Shown: positions 10,720 through 23,814, numbered from the stretch's first letter. The stretch: 64,000 nt of DNA from Prosopocoilus inquinatus (GCA_036172665.1 CM069874.1:25751946-25815945), one strand, 5' to 3'. Notes: generated by a model not told the origin, from the letters alone. Translations and numbers: made by a program.

Positions 10720-12490
10720 CGTTAGGAAAGTTAATCGTATGCATTAAATTACAATATCTGACAGTATCAATAATGTCATCGATGGGACTGCTTTATGAAT
10801 GATCGCGCGTACCTCCTTGCAGTGGCGGACTCTGTATGTATAAATGTGAGGAAAAGGCGTTACTTTTATCTTGAGAAAAAAAGTTATTTGGATACCAGAA
10901 CAATCTCAAATACTGTAAAGTCATCTAATACATAGATTAATTAGTAATCTTTTTTACATAAACGAAAGAAAACATGAATAAGTGTTCGTACATACATAAT
11001 TTACATAAGCGTAACGCAACAGGCGCACAAAAAAAAAACCTAATTGGTAACAAAACAGGTGGAAAACATGTCCTCAAAGCAGCCATCGAAGAAATCATTT
11101 ATTATTCCAAATGACAAGGTCGCCCAACAATGGATTCATTCGGATCGAACTAGCGCTGAAATTTGTTCCGCGTACACAAATTCTGTTGACGCCGTCGTGA
11201 ATAAGTCATTATTTGAGGAATGTCCTTGAGGCCGGCGTCAATTTTACACGGTTTGATTGTTAAAACAATCCAAAAAATTTTGTTACCGTGGAGCGCGCTC
11301 AATGCTACCTTTTTGGGGGCCCCAATTAACTTCGGGGCCGATATTCCGTTGGCCCTCATGCTATTAGCGTATGCATATATTCGCGATTGAGCTTGTTTAC
11401 AGATTCGTTAATTACCAAAAAACCAAGATTTAATGAACTGACATAAGTCTGCAATTATCTACTTTGCATGCTTGCCGCCAAAGTATTGATTACATAGTTT
11501 TTTTTAATAATTCTCTTTAACTGCCCATTAAGAAAATTAAGGCTAAAATATAGCTCTTTTATAATATATATTTTCAATATCTAAGTAAAGTGATAAATCA
11601 AAATTAAAATCTTTTAACGTTGTACCACAGGTTATACAGATATCTCACTTGCTGTCGGCATGTTTGATCTTCGTTGTCAACATTTTAGTACTGCGTAAGT
11701 AAAAAAGTAATAGGATGAGCACAATGTAGTCCTCCGGGGCGCGTTCATAAAGTACTTATAATACAGAATTAACTCACAGTTAACTTTTCTACCTTTAAAC
11801 TAATCCTAAACGTCACATATAAAAGAGTAAAACCGTATATCATAGGGAGAATATTGTGAAGTTAAAATTACTCTGCGCTACGCTATTTTAACTCTACTCA
11901 AGGTTCCCAAACGCAGTGAAAATTTGCAAGAAAATATCTGCCATTTAATCTGTGGTTGTACCTTGTATTAAAACTAATAGGAGTAAAAAAAATATGAGTA
12001 AACAAAGTAATTTTATTTATAAGTAAAATTCAAATGGTTTTATACAGAATATTTGGTGCGCATCTGGTTAATAAGGTGTGTATCTGAAAAATTAAAGACT
12101 CGTCACAACATGAAAAAATGTCTAAACTTAATTTGAATTTGCAATTCTCACCACAACTTAAAAATTAAATGAAATTAAAATTTTGGCAAACGACAATTTG
12201 AACAGACAATCTTGTCACAATCTCCTCAGTAGCATTCAGTCTCCTTCAGTAGTAAAATTCGTCAAAGGAACAATTACAGTTCTTTTTTTATTGACAAAAC
12301 GGTAATCTGTCTCAGATAAATTTAATGATTACGAACTACAGTCAAAAATTAATTAAAATCATGTTAAGACACTGTGTGAGATTACAATTTTATTTATTTG
12401 TCTTTTTTGTACTGCTGTCTGAGATATATACTGGAAGCTGTGTGGATTGATATAACGAGATTTAAAAAAAAATTATTGCGAATCGTTTTT
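10720..12490. other. Unannotated stretch
   Basis: No gene can be supported. Short open frames at about 11040-11360 lie in a mixed-composition patch, but neither strand gives a recognisable protein or splice pattern. Confidence 0.4.
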
Positions 12491-12494
12491 GATT

Positions 12495-12589
12495 GCAGTG
12501 AATCTCTTGAGCAGCCTATGTACAGCTGTTTCAGCTCTATTTGGGGTTTCGTCAGCAGAAGAGTAGCGCGAGAATTCCACTGCAAATCA
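12495..12589 (-). ncRNA. Hammerhead-ribozyme-like motif, copy B
   Basis: On the minus strand the core CTGACGA is at 12555-12549 and GAAA at 12532-12529. Stem III is 2 bp closed by the self-complementary loop AGCT. The predicted cleavage is after the A of GTA at 12521. Stem I next to the core pairs at five of six positions. Stem II is damaged (three of five pairs). An outer stem pairs the TTGCAGTG side with CACTGCAA. It aligns along its whole length with the better copy at 34056-34148, so it is a diverged member of that repeat. Confidence 0.5.
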
Positions 12590-12962
12590 GAACGATTCGA
12601 ACAAGGATAATCGCTTTTTGACATAACGAAATTGTTCCACAAATTTTCAACAAACAACTAGTAATTGTCGTTCTTTAAATTTGGCTCATATTTCTTAAGT
12701 TTTATTTAAAAACTGTCAAAGCTTTTCACAACACATTAACTGATGTTTCTAACCTCCAGAAAAAATTAATGAGCGAGAGAAACATAAAACTGCATTCGCC
12801 ACAAGCATCTATTAATTTATTGTATTCGAAAAAAAACCACAATCAACGTCGAACGTCACTGAATTTAAGCGAACTGAATTAATGGTGCGATTGTGGTCAT
12901 GTTAGTTAAATATTTAAGCTCTGTAAGTGGAAGTGATACATTCGTTTATTCAACACCCCTTA

Positions 12963-13090
12963 GGTCCAGTTTTACAAATGGGGCTCAACTTTGAGCTGAG
13001 GCTTAAACCCTTAACAACGATTATTTCAACAATTGTTGTGAAGGATTTAAGTTTCGGACCAAAGTTAAACCGTCATTGTAAAACTGGGCC
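12963..13090. mobile_element. Harbinger-type MITE, family 1 copy 1
   Basis: A palindromic 128-bp element: GGTCCAGTTTTACAAATGGG at one end matches the inverted CATTGTAAAACTGGGCC at the other. It is flanked by TTA (12960-12962 and 13091-13093), a TWA duplication. Nearly the same sequence is at 25359-25486, and a shorter one at 28674-28790. Confidence 0.85.
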
Positions 13091-13093
13091 TTA

Positions 13094-14950
13094 CTCTACT
13101 TGCTCTTTTTCCACTTTTGTCTTACTTTTGATACAAGTAAAAGTGAGACTAAAGCGCGAAAAGAATAAATAGAACGAACGTAGTTGAATAAAAGAGTGTA
13201 TCATTTGGAATTTTGACTTACAGAGCTTAAATTTGGCCACAATCGCACCATAAAACGTCCAAAATCTAAACACATGTACTGTGGCTTGCAAAAAAAAATC
13301 GCGTACACCTGCTTTTCGTTGTATTAAGTTGTTCTTGAGATTTAATTTGTCAGTGTCAAACAATTAAACTTCAGACTGACCGAAAAGGAGTAAGTGAGAT
13401 GGCGAATTGTGATTCTCATTAGTAGCGAATGATTATAGCTTAAATAAAAATACTACGATGCACAAATAATATATGGCAAGAAAAAAAAATTGCAAATAGA
13501 AAAGATAGTTGGAGACAGATGTCTAAAAATATCGATTCACGATTCCCTTCTGAATTATGAGAAAATCCAATATAAATCGCAAGGGATTTCATATTTTAAC
13601 AAATTTTCCAATATTCTTGTCACCAACACGTCGAAAATTACAAATTCAACGTTGAAGAGTCTTGTCAAGTGTTACAAAATTTATATTAAAAGCAGAACAT
13701 AAGCAATCGATAATTCTATTTCGATTAAATTACATTTATGGGCCGTTAAATATTTGGAATGGCGTAATATTTATTGAACAAATCATACTGTCTGACTCGT
13801 ACCGGATAAAAAAATAATCATTTCAATCTCAGTTCCTAAGCTGTACGTTTGCAAACATGACAAAATTCTCAAAATACCCATTTACAAAGCAAAAATAGGT
13901 AAAATTGACTTGCTGTTTAAACTAATTACACACCTAAATCCATTAAAAAAAAACACTGTGTGGCAAGAATAAATTGCCATTAATCAACAAAAAAATTATT
14001 CTTTAAAGATTGTTTTAAACTCATATTTTTTTAATAACGAAATTTCTTTAAAAAAAATAATTTGTGCAGAAAATTGTAGAATCAACATTTGCATTGAATC
14101 GGAAACTGTTTAAGGCTATTTTGCAGAACCATATTTCTTGTACAAGATTTGGTTCAATTTTTTGATTAATTTAAATTTTATATTAAATTACTGAAAAAAT
14201 TTAACGTGTTCTCTTTCCAAATCTATAAAATTTTCTGGTTCCAAATAATTTATGTAAAAATTGAATCAACTCATGTATAAGAAACGGAGCAGTCTAAAAC
14301 CGCCTTTATCTATAATAAGAGAAATAACCTTTATATTTTCTGAAATACATTCTATTCACTGACCGGAAAAAAAAACTCCGTCATACTATTTTTTTTTTAT
14401 TTCCACCTTAGTAAATTACATTTTACAGGACAATTTTGTTGTTTATGAATAGTCTATAAATTACGGGAAAAGACCTGTAATATTTTACGGGCTGGTATAA
14501 AAGACCTGTAAAATTTTACAGGCTTGTAGAAAAGCAGATTATCGGTTTCAATCGCCATGATTACGTCTAGCTAAAAATAACGCTTTCCTAAAAAAAGAAC
14601 GTATTCATAAAGAAACTAAAGTTAATTAATTAATAATCGCCATTTGAAGATGAAACAAAAGTTTGTACGCGACATGCTTTGCAATTCATGTGTACTAAGC
14701 TGTGGATTATCTATTAAACTTCCAGCTTGCCCGTAAAGATTAATTTATAAACATTGACACGTAAATAATTATTACAAAACTAAATCAAATTATTAATTCT
14801 GCTAAAGAATGATATTGGCTATTGACCACAGAGTGTAGAAATAGCATGTAAATATTACCTAAAAAGACGATTACAAATATTTAATTTGAAAAAATACAAC
14901 AAAACCAGTGAAAACATTTTTTTACGGCGGTAACCTGTGTCTCTCACTTT
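13094..14950. other. Unannotated AT-rich stretch
   Basis: No gene supported. A small direct repeat of the phrase AAAAGACCTGTAA-ATTTTACGGGC occurs twice at about 14468-14525. Confidence 0.4.
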
Positions 14951-14954
14951 GTAT

Positions 14955-15976
14955 GTACGTACACTCATGGACTTTAAAGACGCCCAGGTCTTTACAACCC
15001 CTGACCACTACTTTACCGGTCGACTATATTAATCCGACCGACCTAAAATTATTTACGACGGGTACTCTTGCAGTCTTTCCAACAATTATCTACACGTGTT
15101 TGTATGTATTCATGCTTCAATATAATACTGCTTTACACGCCATGTCTGCAGATCGGGTTTACTATAGGAAAAACGTCTTATTTTTCATTTTTCTGCTTGC
15201 TCTAAAACGTAATAAATATTACGAAAATAATAAATTCCCATTCCCACAATTACAGCCTGGGCCAAAAGTATTAGGCACCCTTACGATTTTAATTCTTCTC
15301 CGAAAGTGTTTACACAAAAGTTTCTAATTTTGTTGTAGTGAGAACTATATAGGATAATTTAAACAATGCCCAATACTTTATAGGGATTGTAAAACATCTG
15401 GCAATAACAATTCGCAATTCTGGTTCAGAGAACAGGTAATCAGTCTCCTATCGGCGTACACTGGGAGAAACCGACGGTTTTACCGGCCAAAAATAAAAAG
15501 TCAACCCTACGGGTATTTTCTCGCTTGGTGCGTTACTTTATCACCACACTGTATAGAATCCAATATACACCATATCCACGGAACGAGTTCACTACAGGAC
15601 AAACGTTTTAATTTTTCACTTTTCGAAAAAAAATCATTCTTTATTAAAAAAAACTGGTTATCCTAAAAATTCCAAAACCGCCATAAAAAATATTAATCTC
15701 CATTAACAACAATAAAATAAAATCATTTACACTGTCACAAAATTTAATTAAATTAAATTTAACGTTTTATAAAACGTTTTTCCTATAGTAAACCCGATCT
15801 GCGGACACGGCGTGTAAAGCAGTTTATTGAAGCATGAATACGTACAAACACGAAAGGCTGGAAGAGTACCCGTCGTAAATAATTTTAGGTCGGTCGGATT
15901 AATATAGTCGACCGGTAAAGTATTGGACAGGGGTTGTAAAGACCTGGGCGTCTTTAAAGTCCATGAGTGTACTTAC
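14955..15976. repeat. Foldback repeat with about 210-230-bp inverted arms
   Basis: The arm 14955-15186 (starting GTACACTCATGGACTTTAAA) reappears inverted at 15768-15975. A third, more diverged copy in the first orientation lies at about 15440-15640, recognised by GGACAAACGTTTTAATTTTT and CGGTTTTACCGGCC. There is no coding sequence: the 139-codon open frame crossing the left arm shows no protein-like features. It is probably a non-autonomous foldback element; the target duplication was not resolved. Confidence 0.65.
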
Positions 15977-15979
15977 AAA

Positions 15980-17438
15980 ATATTATATCAAACCTTTAGG
16001 ACGCTTTACATGATACAATTTATATTGAAACAATTTCTATTGTGTGCATACTCAGTATATTTTACAAAAGAAAAATGAACTGAACTGGGAAAAGCAACAT
16101 TAACAAGGAAGTGGAAGTATGATAGGAGGAATCGCTCGAGGCTTTTCATACAATATTGATGAAATATTAAATATCGGCATGTATACTGCTCCACGTTAAG
16201 TTAAGAAACATATATATTTAATGTACTTAAATTTTCTGCGTATCTTTAACAATTAAGTTGCTTTCTTTTTGTTCTTAATGATGTATTGTCATAGTTATTT
16301 GAATATATTCACCAATTTATTGACATAACATCGTTTTGTGTTGCAAAATGTAATTATTAATGAATTCACATGTTTATTAACGAAAGCAAAATTTGAGCAG
16401 TAAAATTTTAACATGTGTTTACTCATTCGCTTTTTAACATATTTGTATTACATTTGTGTTACAACTTAGATATACTGTGGCGTTAATACTTGAAGAACTT
16501 TCAAATATAAATATTTTACAAGCAAATTTATAAACAGAAAAATCAGAAAAAAAGAATACACAGTAACTTTCATTTACATATCGTAAACAGGTGAATGCCC
16601 AAATATTTTTTGCATTTTTTTTTAGCAACTACAACCTACTTTCAACAAAACTGGTAAAATTTCTTAAACAGTTTTCCACATTAATTAATTAATTTTTATC
16701 AGAAAAGATGACTATTCGTTTATATACGAGCATATTTCTTTTCAATCTACGAGTATTTTCTTATAATTGTTATGAGATTACAAATAATATATGTATACCA
16801 ATATCGACTTTTACTTCTCGGTTTAAATCACTTTAAGATCACTTGATTTTCATAAGTTCCCAACGCCTTTACCTACTCTAATTTGAGAGCATGCTTGTTT
16901 CAGTATAATCACTTGCACTCTTCAAAAGGAGTTTTCTTTACTCATTCGAACACGTCCGGTTTTCGAGCTGCCGACTGCTTAGTCGCAGCTTCGGGTTTTC
17001 CCCAGTTTATATTCATAACACAGAAACGCAAAAAGATTTTATCAATCGCTAATAACTAACTGTTTTGTTAAACAAATGGAACGATATCGTGCCAACTATG
17101 TTTCAAGTTCGTCGACAGTTTAATTATATAGTCGCAGTACAACCAGAATGACAACATGAAATTGCGAAATACAATGTTACACGTTGCGTTCAATTTAATA
17201 ATCATTTCTGACGTGAAAAATGTCGGATGAAAAAAATTCTAGTCAGCAAAAAAATACATGTTATGGAAATAATATACTGTATTCGTTTTTGTTAGGATGT
17301 TCATTACGCAGTAAGAAATTAAAGTGAATATTTTACACTAAATTCCGTACTGTATAGGTCTAATTTTAAGATTTAGTGTAAATTATTTTCACTGGAAAAT
17401 CATTATCCTGTAAAGTTCAAGTTGCATGAGAGTAGTAT
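15980..17438. other. Unannotated AT-rich stretch
   Basis: Nothing supported. There are short AT-rich open frames only. Confidence 0.4.
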
Positions 17439-17440
17439 AA

Positions 17441-17947
17441 AGGCCGCTTTACAGTTCGCAATGTCCATTGCCATCAATAAACAATTGCAGAAATAAAAAA
17501 TTGAGGAACGTTTATTGCGAAACACTTTATAGACGGCAATAAAAATTGCTGATGAATCAAGCAACAGGTTTACAACTTACTTTTAAAAAATTACTTTATT
17601 ATTGGGTGTATTAATTAATGTTTCTAACAGAGAAACAATGAAAGTTAATAAATAGATTCGTATGTAATCATAAATTTCTCTTCAGCACACAAATTTAATC
17701 ACATTGAAGTTATATTGTTGTCATATATGTTATTTCTTTATTTTATAAAGTTGACATTTCAAAAATTACCAACAAATTCCCCAGAATCGCTCCTGCAATG
17801 CAAGAAAAACAAGTTCGTAGCCGTTTTCTGTAATTGCAATGAAACTTGCCTAAGCTGATCAAAATACAAATACTGCGCATGCGCGTAATACGAAGCGCTG
17901 CAATTATTCCTTGCCGGCAATGAAAATTCCGAACTGTAAAGTGGCCT
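17441..17947. mobile_element. MITE with 19-bp TIRs, 507 bp
   Basis: AGGCCGCTTTACAGTTCG at the left is matched by the inverted CGAACTGTAAAGTGGCCT at the right. Neighbouring triplets are TAA and TCA, so a TWA-type duplication may have decayed. The interior repeats CAATTGCA-like and GCAATG-like phrases and is non-coding. Confidence 0.65.
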
Positions 17948-18882
17948 TCATATTTACAACTTCAATCGAAATTTATAAAATAAGCAATATAGTCAATGTG
18001 ATCTTTTTATATTGCTTAACCACTGAGACAGTAGGGCGAGCTATATCTACGCTTTACATAATATCACTCACAACACTTTAGTCAGATGACATCCTGGATA
18101 TGCAGGCAAGACACCGACTGGAAACTAATCGAATCTAAACTAAAACGCCATTACCTCAAAAGCATTGTATATATAAAAACTACGTTAAGTCGTATAAAAA
18201 ATAATTTTGCATTTTCGATAATTATATGCGGAGCGCAATGTAATTTACGTCAGCCATGTTGTAACTGGAACAATACTGCTTCACAATTTTTGTACTATAG
18301 CGATACGGTGGTTAACGAAGTTACTACAGATACACTAATTAGAATAAATAAACGATAAATGGAAAGCAAAAAGTCATCAACTTTGCCTATAGAGTGAGTA
18401 CAGAGATGTTTCCTGTAAATTTTATTTATAGTGTAAAAAGTTTTTCAACATGTACACTAGAGTTTTCATTTTAAATATTTTACCAGGGCACTCTAACAAG
18501 CTTACACTATAAAAATTTCTGAGTGAGTATAAATCATTCATGATCTTTTTGAGTTTCTTTTTCCATTAGTTTACGTGCCTGTAATTTGAAAGACATCAAA
18601 GTTCGACATGTCAAAAATTATGCACACATACATACATTTTTGAGTTATTTTATTAGTCGGAATGCAGCTTTAAACAATTCATCTTGTTATTTAGATTTTG
18701 TTTTTATAGTAATGTACGAAAAAAACACTTCATCATATTTGCAGGAGGACATATTTTACATGTCCTAGATTTTTTTACTTTAGCATGTTATATGTCACTT
18801 GTCATTTTGACAAAGAGAGTAATAAAAATAATAGGATTAATTGTTGAATGTAAATGCATGTGATTTAGTGACAGTATCCGAT

Positions 18883-19170
18883 TTAATCGATGCCTGACAA
18901 AAAAACAAACCTCAAAGTTTAATGTCCAAACATTAATCAAAGACAAATCAAATTACAAATGTTTCTCATTCTTACGCCAATGGGATAACTAGTGTCCAAA
19001 AAAGCTGCTCGCTGAGGTTTTACACATTAATTGATACCGGACAGAAAATAAACCTCAAATTTTAATTTCCAATCGTGAGTCAAAAGACACTAAGGTAAAG
19101 ACTGGTTTTACATCAAATACAAATGTTTTTTTGATTCTTACGCCAATGGGATGACAGCGATGTCCAAATA
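18883..19170. repeat. Imperfect tandem duplication, unit about 150 bp
   Basis: Two units, about 18883-19015 and 19032-19170, share AAACCTCAAA-TTTTAAT, AAATACAAATGTTT and ATTCTTACGCCAATGGGAT in the same order. The second unit has an extra about 20 bp. There is no open frame. Confidence 0.6.
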
Positions 19171-19704
19171 ATAACTCTTTGCCGTAGTGCTTTAACGTTT
19201 CCGTTTCGTTTACAATTAATCGAATAGAATATAAAATGCCGATTCCTAGTTATAACTAGTTTTACCTATTAGAAATAGCATTTTTAGATTTATCAAAACA
19301 ACTTCACCTATAACTTAAATAACAATTCATACATAATTCCTTGACGATCACGTTTCTCATATTTATTTAATTATTTAATTAATACATATGCGTAAACACA
19401 TAACATAATTTAATAGGGCATGAATTGACCCGAAAAAAATTTATGAGAATGCCTCAGCTGAATGAAGATTAAAACTACTCATTATCAATATTGTTTTTCA
19501 AGATTCTTTCCACTATTTCAGTCATCGTTTGTAAACGTTGTGAAGAGATGATTATATTTTCCCATATACTTGTTTTAATTTTTTTCTTCTGATTTTGGAA
19601 TCAGAGCTCAACAGTTTCTTACAAAATTACTGTTATTCTTAAAGTCTTTTAAAAATATTCTAATTCCACCATATTAAAAATATAGAAAAACTATTTATCA
19701 CAAC

Positions 19705-21081
19705 TAGGCATGGGCAAAAAATCGAATTGATTCATCAAAGCGAATTATTCGAATTATTCTAATCAGCACGTTGGGCGTCGAATCGAATTTAATATGGAAT
19801 CTAAATGCAGGAGTACACTGATGCGTGGGTCTTTTTTAAAAAGACAATAGAGCCGAGATCGAGTACGTATCGAGACCGTAAAATGTGTAATAAAATTTAT
19901 TGCATATGTAGATTATTCTGGTTGATTAAGTAATGTTACATTATAAAATGCAAAATATCTGCGGCATTTCAATGAAAATCCCTTTGAGAATCTCGTGGAG
20001 GTCCACTTAATTGAAGACCTTGTTACAACAAAGGGTTAAGTCCAAAATTCTAATTTTAGATAAATTAAAAGAAACGCTTTAATAATTTACTATTGAAGAT
20101 AAGTCAATGTTGTAAAGTTGGATGGGGAAGAGCCAAAAACACTAATCATACAAACTTATTATTATACTGCCCTGTAAAGCATAGATGTCTTATCTACATT
20201 TTGCACATTTGCGGCATTATAACGTCTACGTGGCTTACGACGTGAACATGACTTACATGTGCTTGGTTATTAAATTCGGCTTTTAGCACCTTTTACCAAA
20301 TGTTAAATTAAATTTTTAATAAAATATTCAAATTTCGTGGTATAATAAATTTTACTAAATGAGGAACATCTTGAAGCAATGACTTTGTCAGATACGACTT
20401 CTATCCTTAACAGGGCAGTACATGAACTAGATTAAAAGTCTCTTGTTGCTAAACCAAGTTAGTGCTACCGTGCTCAGGAAAAAAAAATCGGCAAAAACAC
20501 CATAGGCCGAGCTCTAGGAGGTTTTAAAATACCTCATTTCAGTGTACACACGTAAGGAAGGTGGAAAGCTTTTCTTGTTTTGTCAGAATATAAAATTTCT
20601 ATTGGGGTGTTTGTTATAAACCCCTTAATTGCTGCGGAAATTTCGCTGCCATTGGGATGGCAAGTTCCAAAAACATCTTTAAGCAAGTTGGAGTTGACAG
20701 AACAAATAAATGTCAACTGGTTTCATCTCGTGCCAAAGCGGAGAAATGATGGAAAAGTTTAAAAATAAATTTAACTTGCGACCATTTTCGCGGGATAATT
20801 TTTGTGATTATTTTCGGAGTAATTTAATGCAACAACAATGAATGCTTCAAACGATTCGTCGCGACATTTGGAGATGATTGTAATGTTTCAAGCGAATAGG
20901 ATCAATTTTTTGAGAATCGGGTCAATTCCTTGCGAATCGATTCAATTCCGTGTGTATCTGACTTCGATTTTATGCGAATTGAATTGATTTGATGCTATTT
21001 GTAATGAACGATTCGATTAATCAGTTGGAGACGATATTTTTGGATACAGAGTAGTAAATAATTCCCTAATGCGCAGGCCTA
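19705..21081. mobile_element. Non-autonomous hAT element, 1.38 kb
   Basis: TIRs TAGGCATGGGCA and inverted TGCGCAGGCCTA agree at most positions. The flanking 8-mers ATCACAAC (19697-19704) and ATCACAAT (21082-21089) are a near-perfect hAT target duplication. Subterminal regions on both sides carry many GAATCGATTCGA-like motifs, candidate transposase-binding sites. No transposase frame is present. It contains a separate nested MITE at 20167-20418. Confidence 0.85.
20167..20418. mobile_element. Nested mariner-type MITE, 252 bp
   Basis: CTGCCCTGTAAAGCATAGA at the left is matched by the inverted TCTATCCTTAACAGGGCAG at the right. TA lies on both sides (20165-20166 and 20419-20420). It sits inside the hAT element 19705-21081 and so is probably younger. 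The interior is non-coding. Confidence 0.8.
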
Positions 21082-21089
21082 ATCACAAT

Positions 21090-22010
21090 ATGCTAAATAT
21101 AAAATATACCTAAGAACTAAAAACATTAAATAAAAAATAAAAAAATTATTCACACATTCAACTGACTTTTTTTTGTATTCTTACAATACGAAGCACAAAT
21201 TCGTGTTGACTCTTGCACAAACCTGCATAAACTTGTTTCGTATTTTCCCACACGGTATTTCAATTTTTCTGCAAAAATGGTGGTTCACTTTTCCCAAAAT
21301 TTTAAATCACTATTAAAAAAAAACTAATTAGTAGAAAAATAAAACGAAAAGGGCATTATGATCTGTGATCTATTTGCTGTATGCAAAATCAATCTAAAAC
21401 TAAAACCGCAATTTATTTTGCAGTTACAGGGTACAACAGTTGTACAACAAAATTTGAACCGATTTCTGGGCACGCTGTATGAATTAATTCATACAGTGTG
21501 TGTGTGTGTGTTCATAAATCGATTTAAATAAATTTCTTTGCGAAGAGTTCATTTTAAAAAATATTTTTCTCTTGTCAAGTCGATTTGTGGACACACTGTA
21601 TGAATTAATTGATACGACTTGGTGGAAAAACTTTTTTAATATCGCAAAGAAATGTACACTTCATGAGAAGTTCTATTTGCCAGAAACAACGCTTAAGATT
21701 AAATTTTGAACTACAGTCTGTCTAAAAAATACAATTTCTAAATTTTATGTTCCAGAAATCAATGTAACGTATGTATTACGGGATGCTTTTTGAGAAACAG
21801 ATTCGTTGACAATTTTATAATAAACCGTAGAGAAGAACTTAGATAAGTTTTAACATTTAGCATGATTATTAGCAAGAATGTTGGAAGGGCGTTTATTTGA
21901 TAAATACGTTTGGGAAATGGTAATGTTTCCTAAAATGTGCGATTGATTTTTTTTCATGAAATACAATGTCACGTGAACGATTCCAATTGCTTAAAAAAAA
22001 ATCGATGAAA
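21090..22010. other. Unannotated stretch with short dispersed phrases
   Basis: No gene. The phrase CACTGTATGAATTAATT recurs at about 21475 and 21595, next to a short (GT)n run (21500-21512). A related CGATCCGTGAACCCACTGTA is at about 22368. Confidence 0.4.
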
Positions 22011-22017
22011 CTGGTAT

Positions 22018-22110
22018 TGGATATGAAGGAGCGGTGGCGGCAATAAGGCCCCCGCAGACCCCGCCGTATGGGGGTGGAGAGGCCTCCGGCTCCAGAGGGT
22101 TCCTTACTTT
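22018..22110. other. Isolated GC-rich segment of unknown origin
   Basis: About 90 bp with roughly two-thirds G+C sits abruptly in AT-rich DNA. On the plus strand one frame stays open through the segment and beyond (motifs AVAAIRPPQTPPYGG and EASGSRGF); the minus frame is also open. It could be an exon, a captured fragment or part of a retroelement. I do not recognise it. Confidence 0.35.
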
Positions 22111-22734
22111 TTTTAATAAAATTCAAACGTGATTAAAAAATAGCAACTTTTTATCCAAAGTAACATAAACACAATTTAACGTGAAAATAATAATCTTAAA
22201 TTCAAATTAAATTTTAGTTACGTGTATTAAACCTTATCGCCGAACTGTGAAGGGGTCGAAGAAAATACTATATGTTTCGCAAGCTTCTTGAGAAGCAAAA
22301 CTTATTGTAAGGAATAATTTCTTTGCGTAATGTTGACATTAAAAAAAAGTTTTTCCTCTTGTCGAGTCGATCCGTGAACCCACTGTAGATATATTCTCAC
22401 ACCGATTTCGAAAATACCTCAAAATTTATAACTATTTCATATTTTTTGTATCCTCTTAATGAAACTACAAGTTAAATAATAACACTTTCAGTTTCAGAAT
22501 AAATTCATTTGTTAATTAATTGTTTCACTTTTGTCCTAATTTTTGTTTGTTGCATATTTACCCCACTCGACCCTACGAAAACATCATTTTTATTCACGGA
22601 ACGGAACGGAAGCTGAATTATTTTCTGATAGCTGAAACTTGACACTCGATTAAAGTGAAGGTGTGCTGTTTTGATTCGATTTCAACGCAGGTTAAATTAT
22701 GTCTAATTAATTCGTTGATGAAGAAATCAGACGT

Positions 22735-23023
22735 CATAACTTATCCGCATTCAGTTTTCTCGAGGTTTGATGAAAAAAATTCGTTCGGCTTTTATTAATC
22801 AAAATGTTTTAAGTTGAAACCGTCAGTTATCTAAACCCATTTTCATCAAAGTCAACCAATGAAAGTTCAACGCAGTTTAAAATTAACAGTTTCAGATAGA
22901 AATAAGTGTGATATTATTATCTAATTAAAACATTTCCAATAGATGTTGATTATTTTGGAGACGCTAACCAATGGGCACAAATGGATCAACAAATGATTAC
23001 GTATTTCGTGATATGGTACCAAT
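22735..23023 (+). repeat. Direct duplication, copy 1
   Basis: About 285 bp (from TCATAACTTATCCGCATTCA to ATGATTACGTATTT) recur at 23815-24098 in the same orientation with a few percent difference and small indels. Non-coding. The 0.8 kb between copies is described separately. Confidence 0.8.
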
Positions 23024-23814
23024 AACCATGAAGCAATACCATATGCTTCATTCCCTAACAAGTACGCGTCATTATTATTTCTAGGAAAAAATGTGCGAAC
23101 GGTTGAATATTCTTCCCAGTGAATTAAAATTTTGGATGTCTTTTCCCCATTCTGAGGAAAACATATTTCGTCAACAGAATTTTTTGTGAAACTTCATTAA
23201 TTATGTTTGAAATGGTTGTTTGATATACTTCCACACCTAGTTGAACCCAGGATCACCTAGAGATCTTAAAAATAACTCAATTTTCGCAAAATTTGACAAA
23301 GCGGCTGCTCGTTTGAATATGATTTCCTAAGAACTTGTCTGCCATACATTCAACATTTTCTGCATTGAAGCTAAGAGTAGAATGTTATTTAACATAATTG
23401 TCTTGCCGAAATATTTTTCTATGCAGTACCTCCCAATATATTCTACGTTCACATATTTCCCTCCTTTTGCTGCCATAATTGACAAAAACACTCATTTCTC
23501 ACACTTTTCCAATCGAAGTAACATTTGTGAAGTTGCTCTATGTGTAGCTTCTTCAAAACTACACCAAACACTCCCAGTTGAAGGAAATACTAGACAGCAC
23601 TGGCAATTACTATAGCATTGACTTCTACATACCGAAGTAAATAAAGCAAAGTATGAAGTAATTGCTCCTAGTACTTACTTTAGTCTTACTTCAAGAATAA
23701 TGTGGAATAAAACCTGTAACTTTTAGTATTTACTTGAAGTAAAAGCTCCACAGTGGAGCATTTACATGAAGTAAAAGCAAATACTCCTTTTAATCATACC
23801 GCCCCAGATATCAT
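23024..23814. other. Spacer between direct duplicates; possible decayed coding sequence on the minus strand
   Basis: Read on the minus strand from about 23615 down to 23024, one frame stays mostly open (77 codons without stop opposite 23382-23615, then interrupted by a few stops) with mixed amino-acid composition. No conserved domain was recognised. It could be a dead transposase end, but this is a guess. Confidence 0.25.

Noticed and set aside
11040..11360. Overlapping 61- and 69-codon frames
   Set aside because: Opposite strands overlap with no preference for either, and no recognisable motif or splice sites.
14908..15327. 139-codon open frame on the plus strand
   Set aside because: It crosses one arm of a foldback; the inverted and diverged copies do not keep it.
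18400..18515. Weak inverted repeat around TTATAGTGTAA
   Set aside because: Arms are short and AT-rich; pairing is near what is expected by chance and no target duplication was seen.
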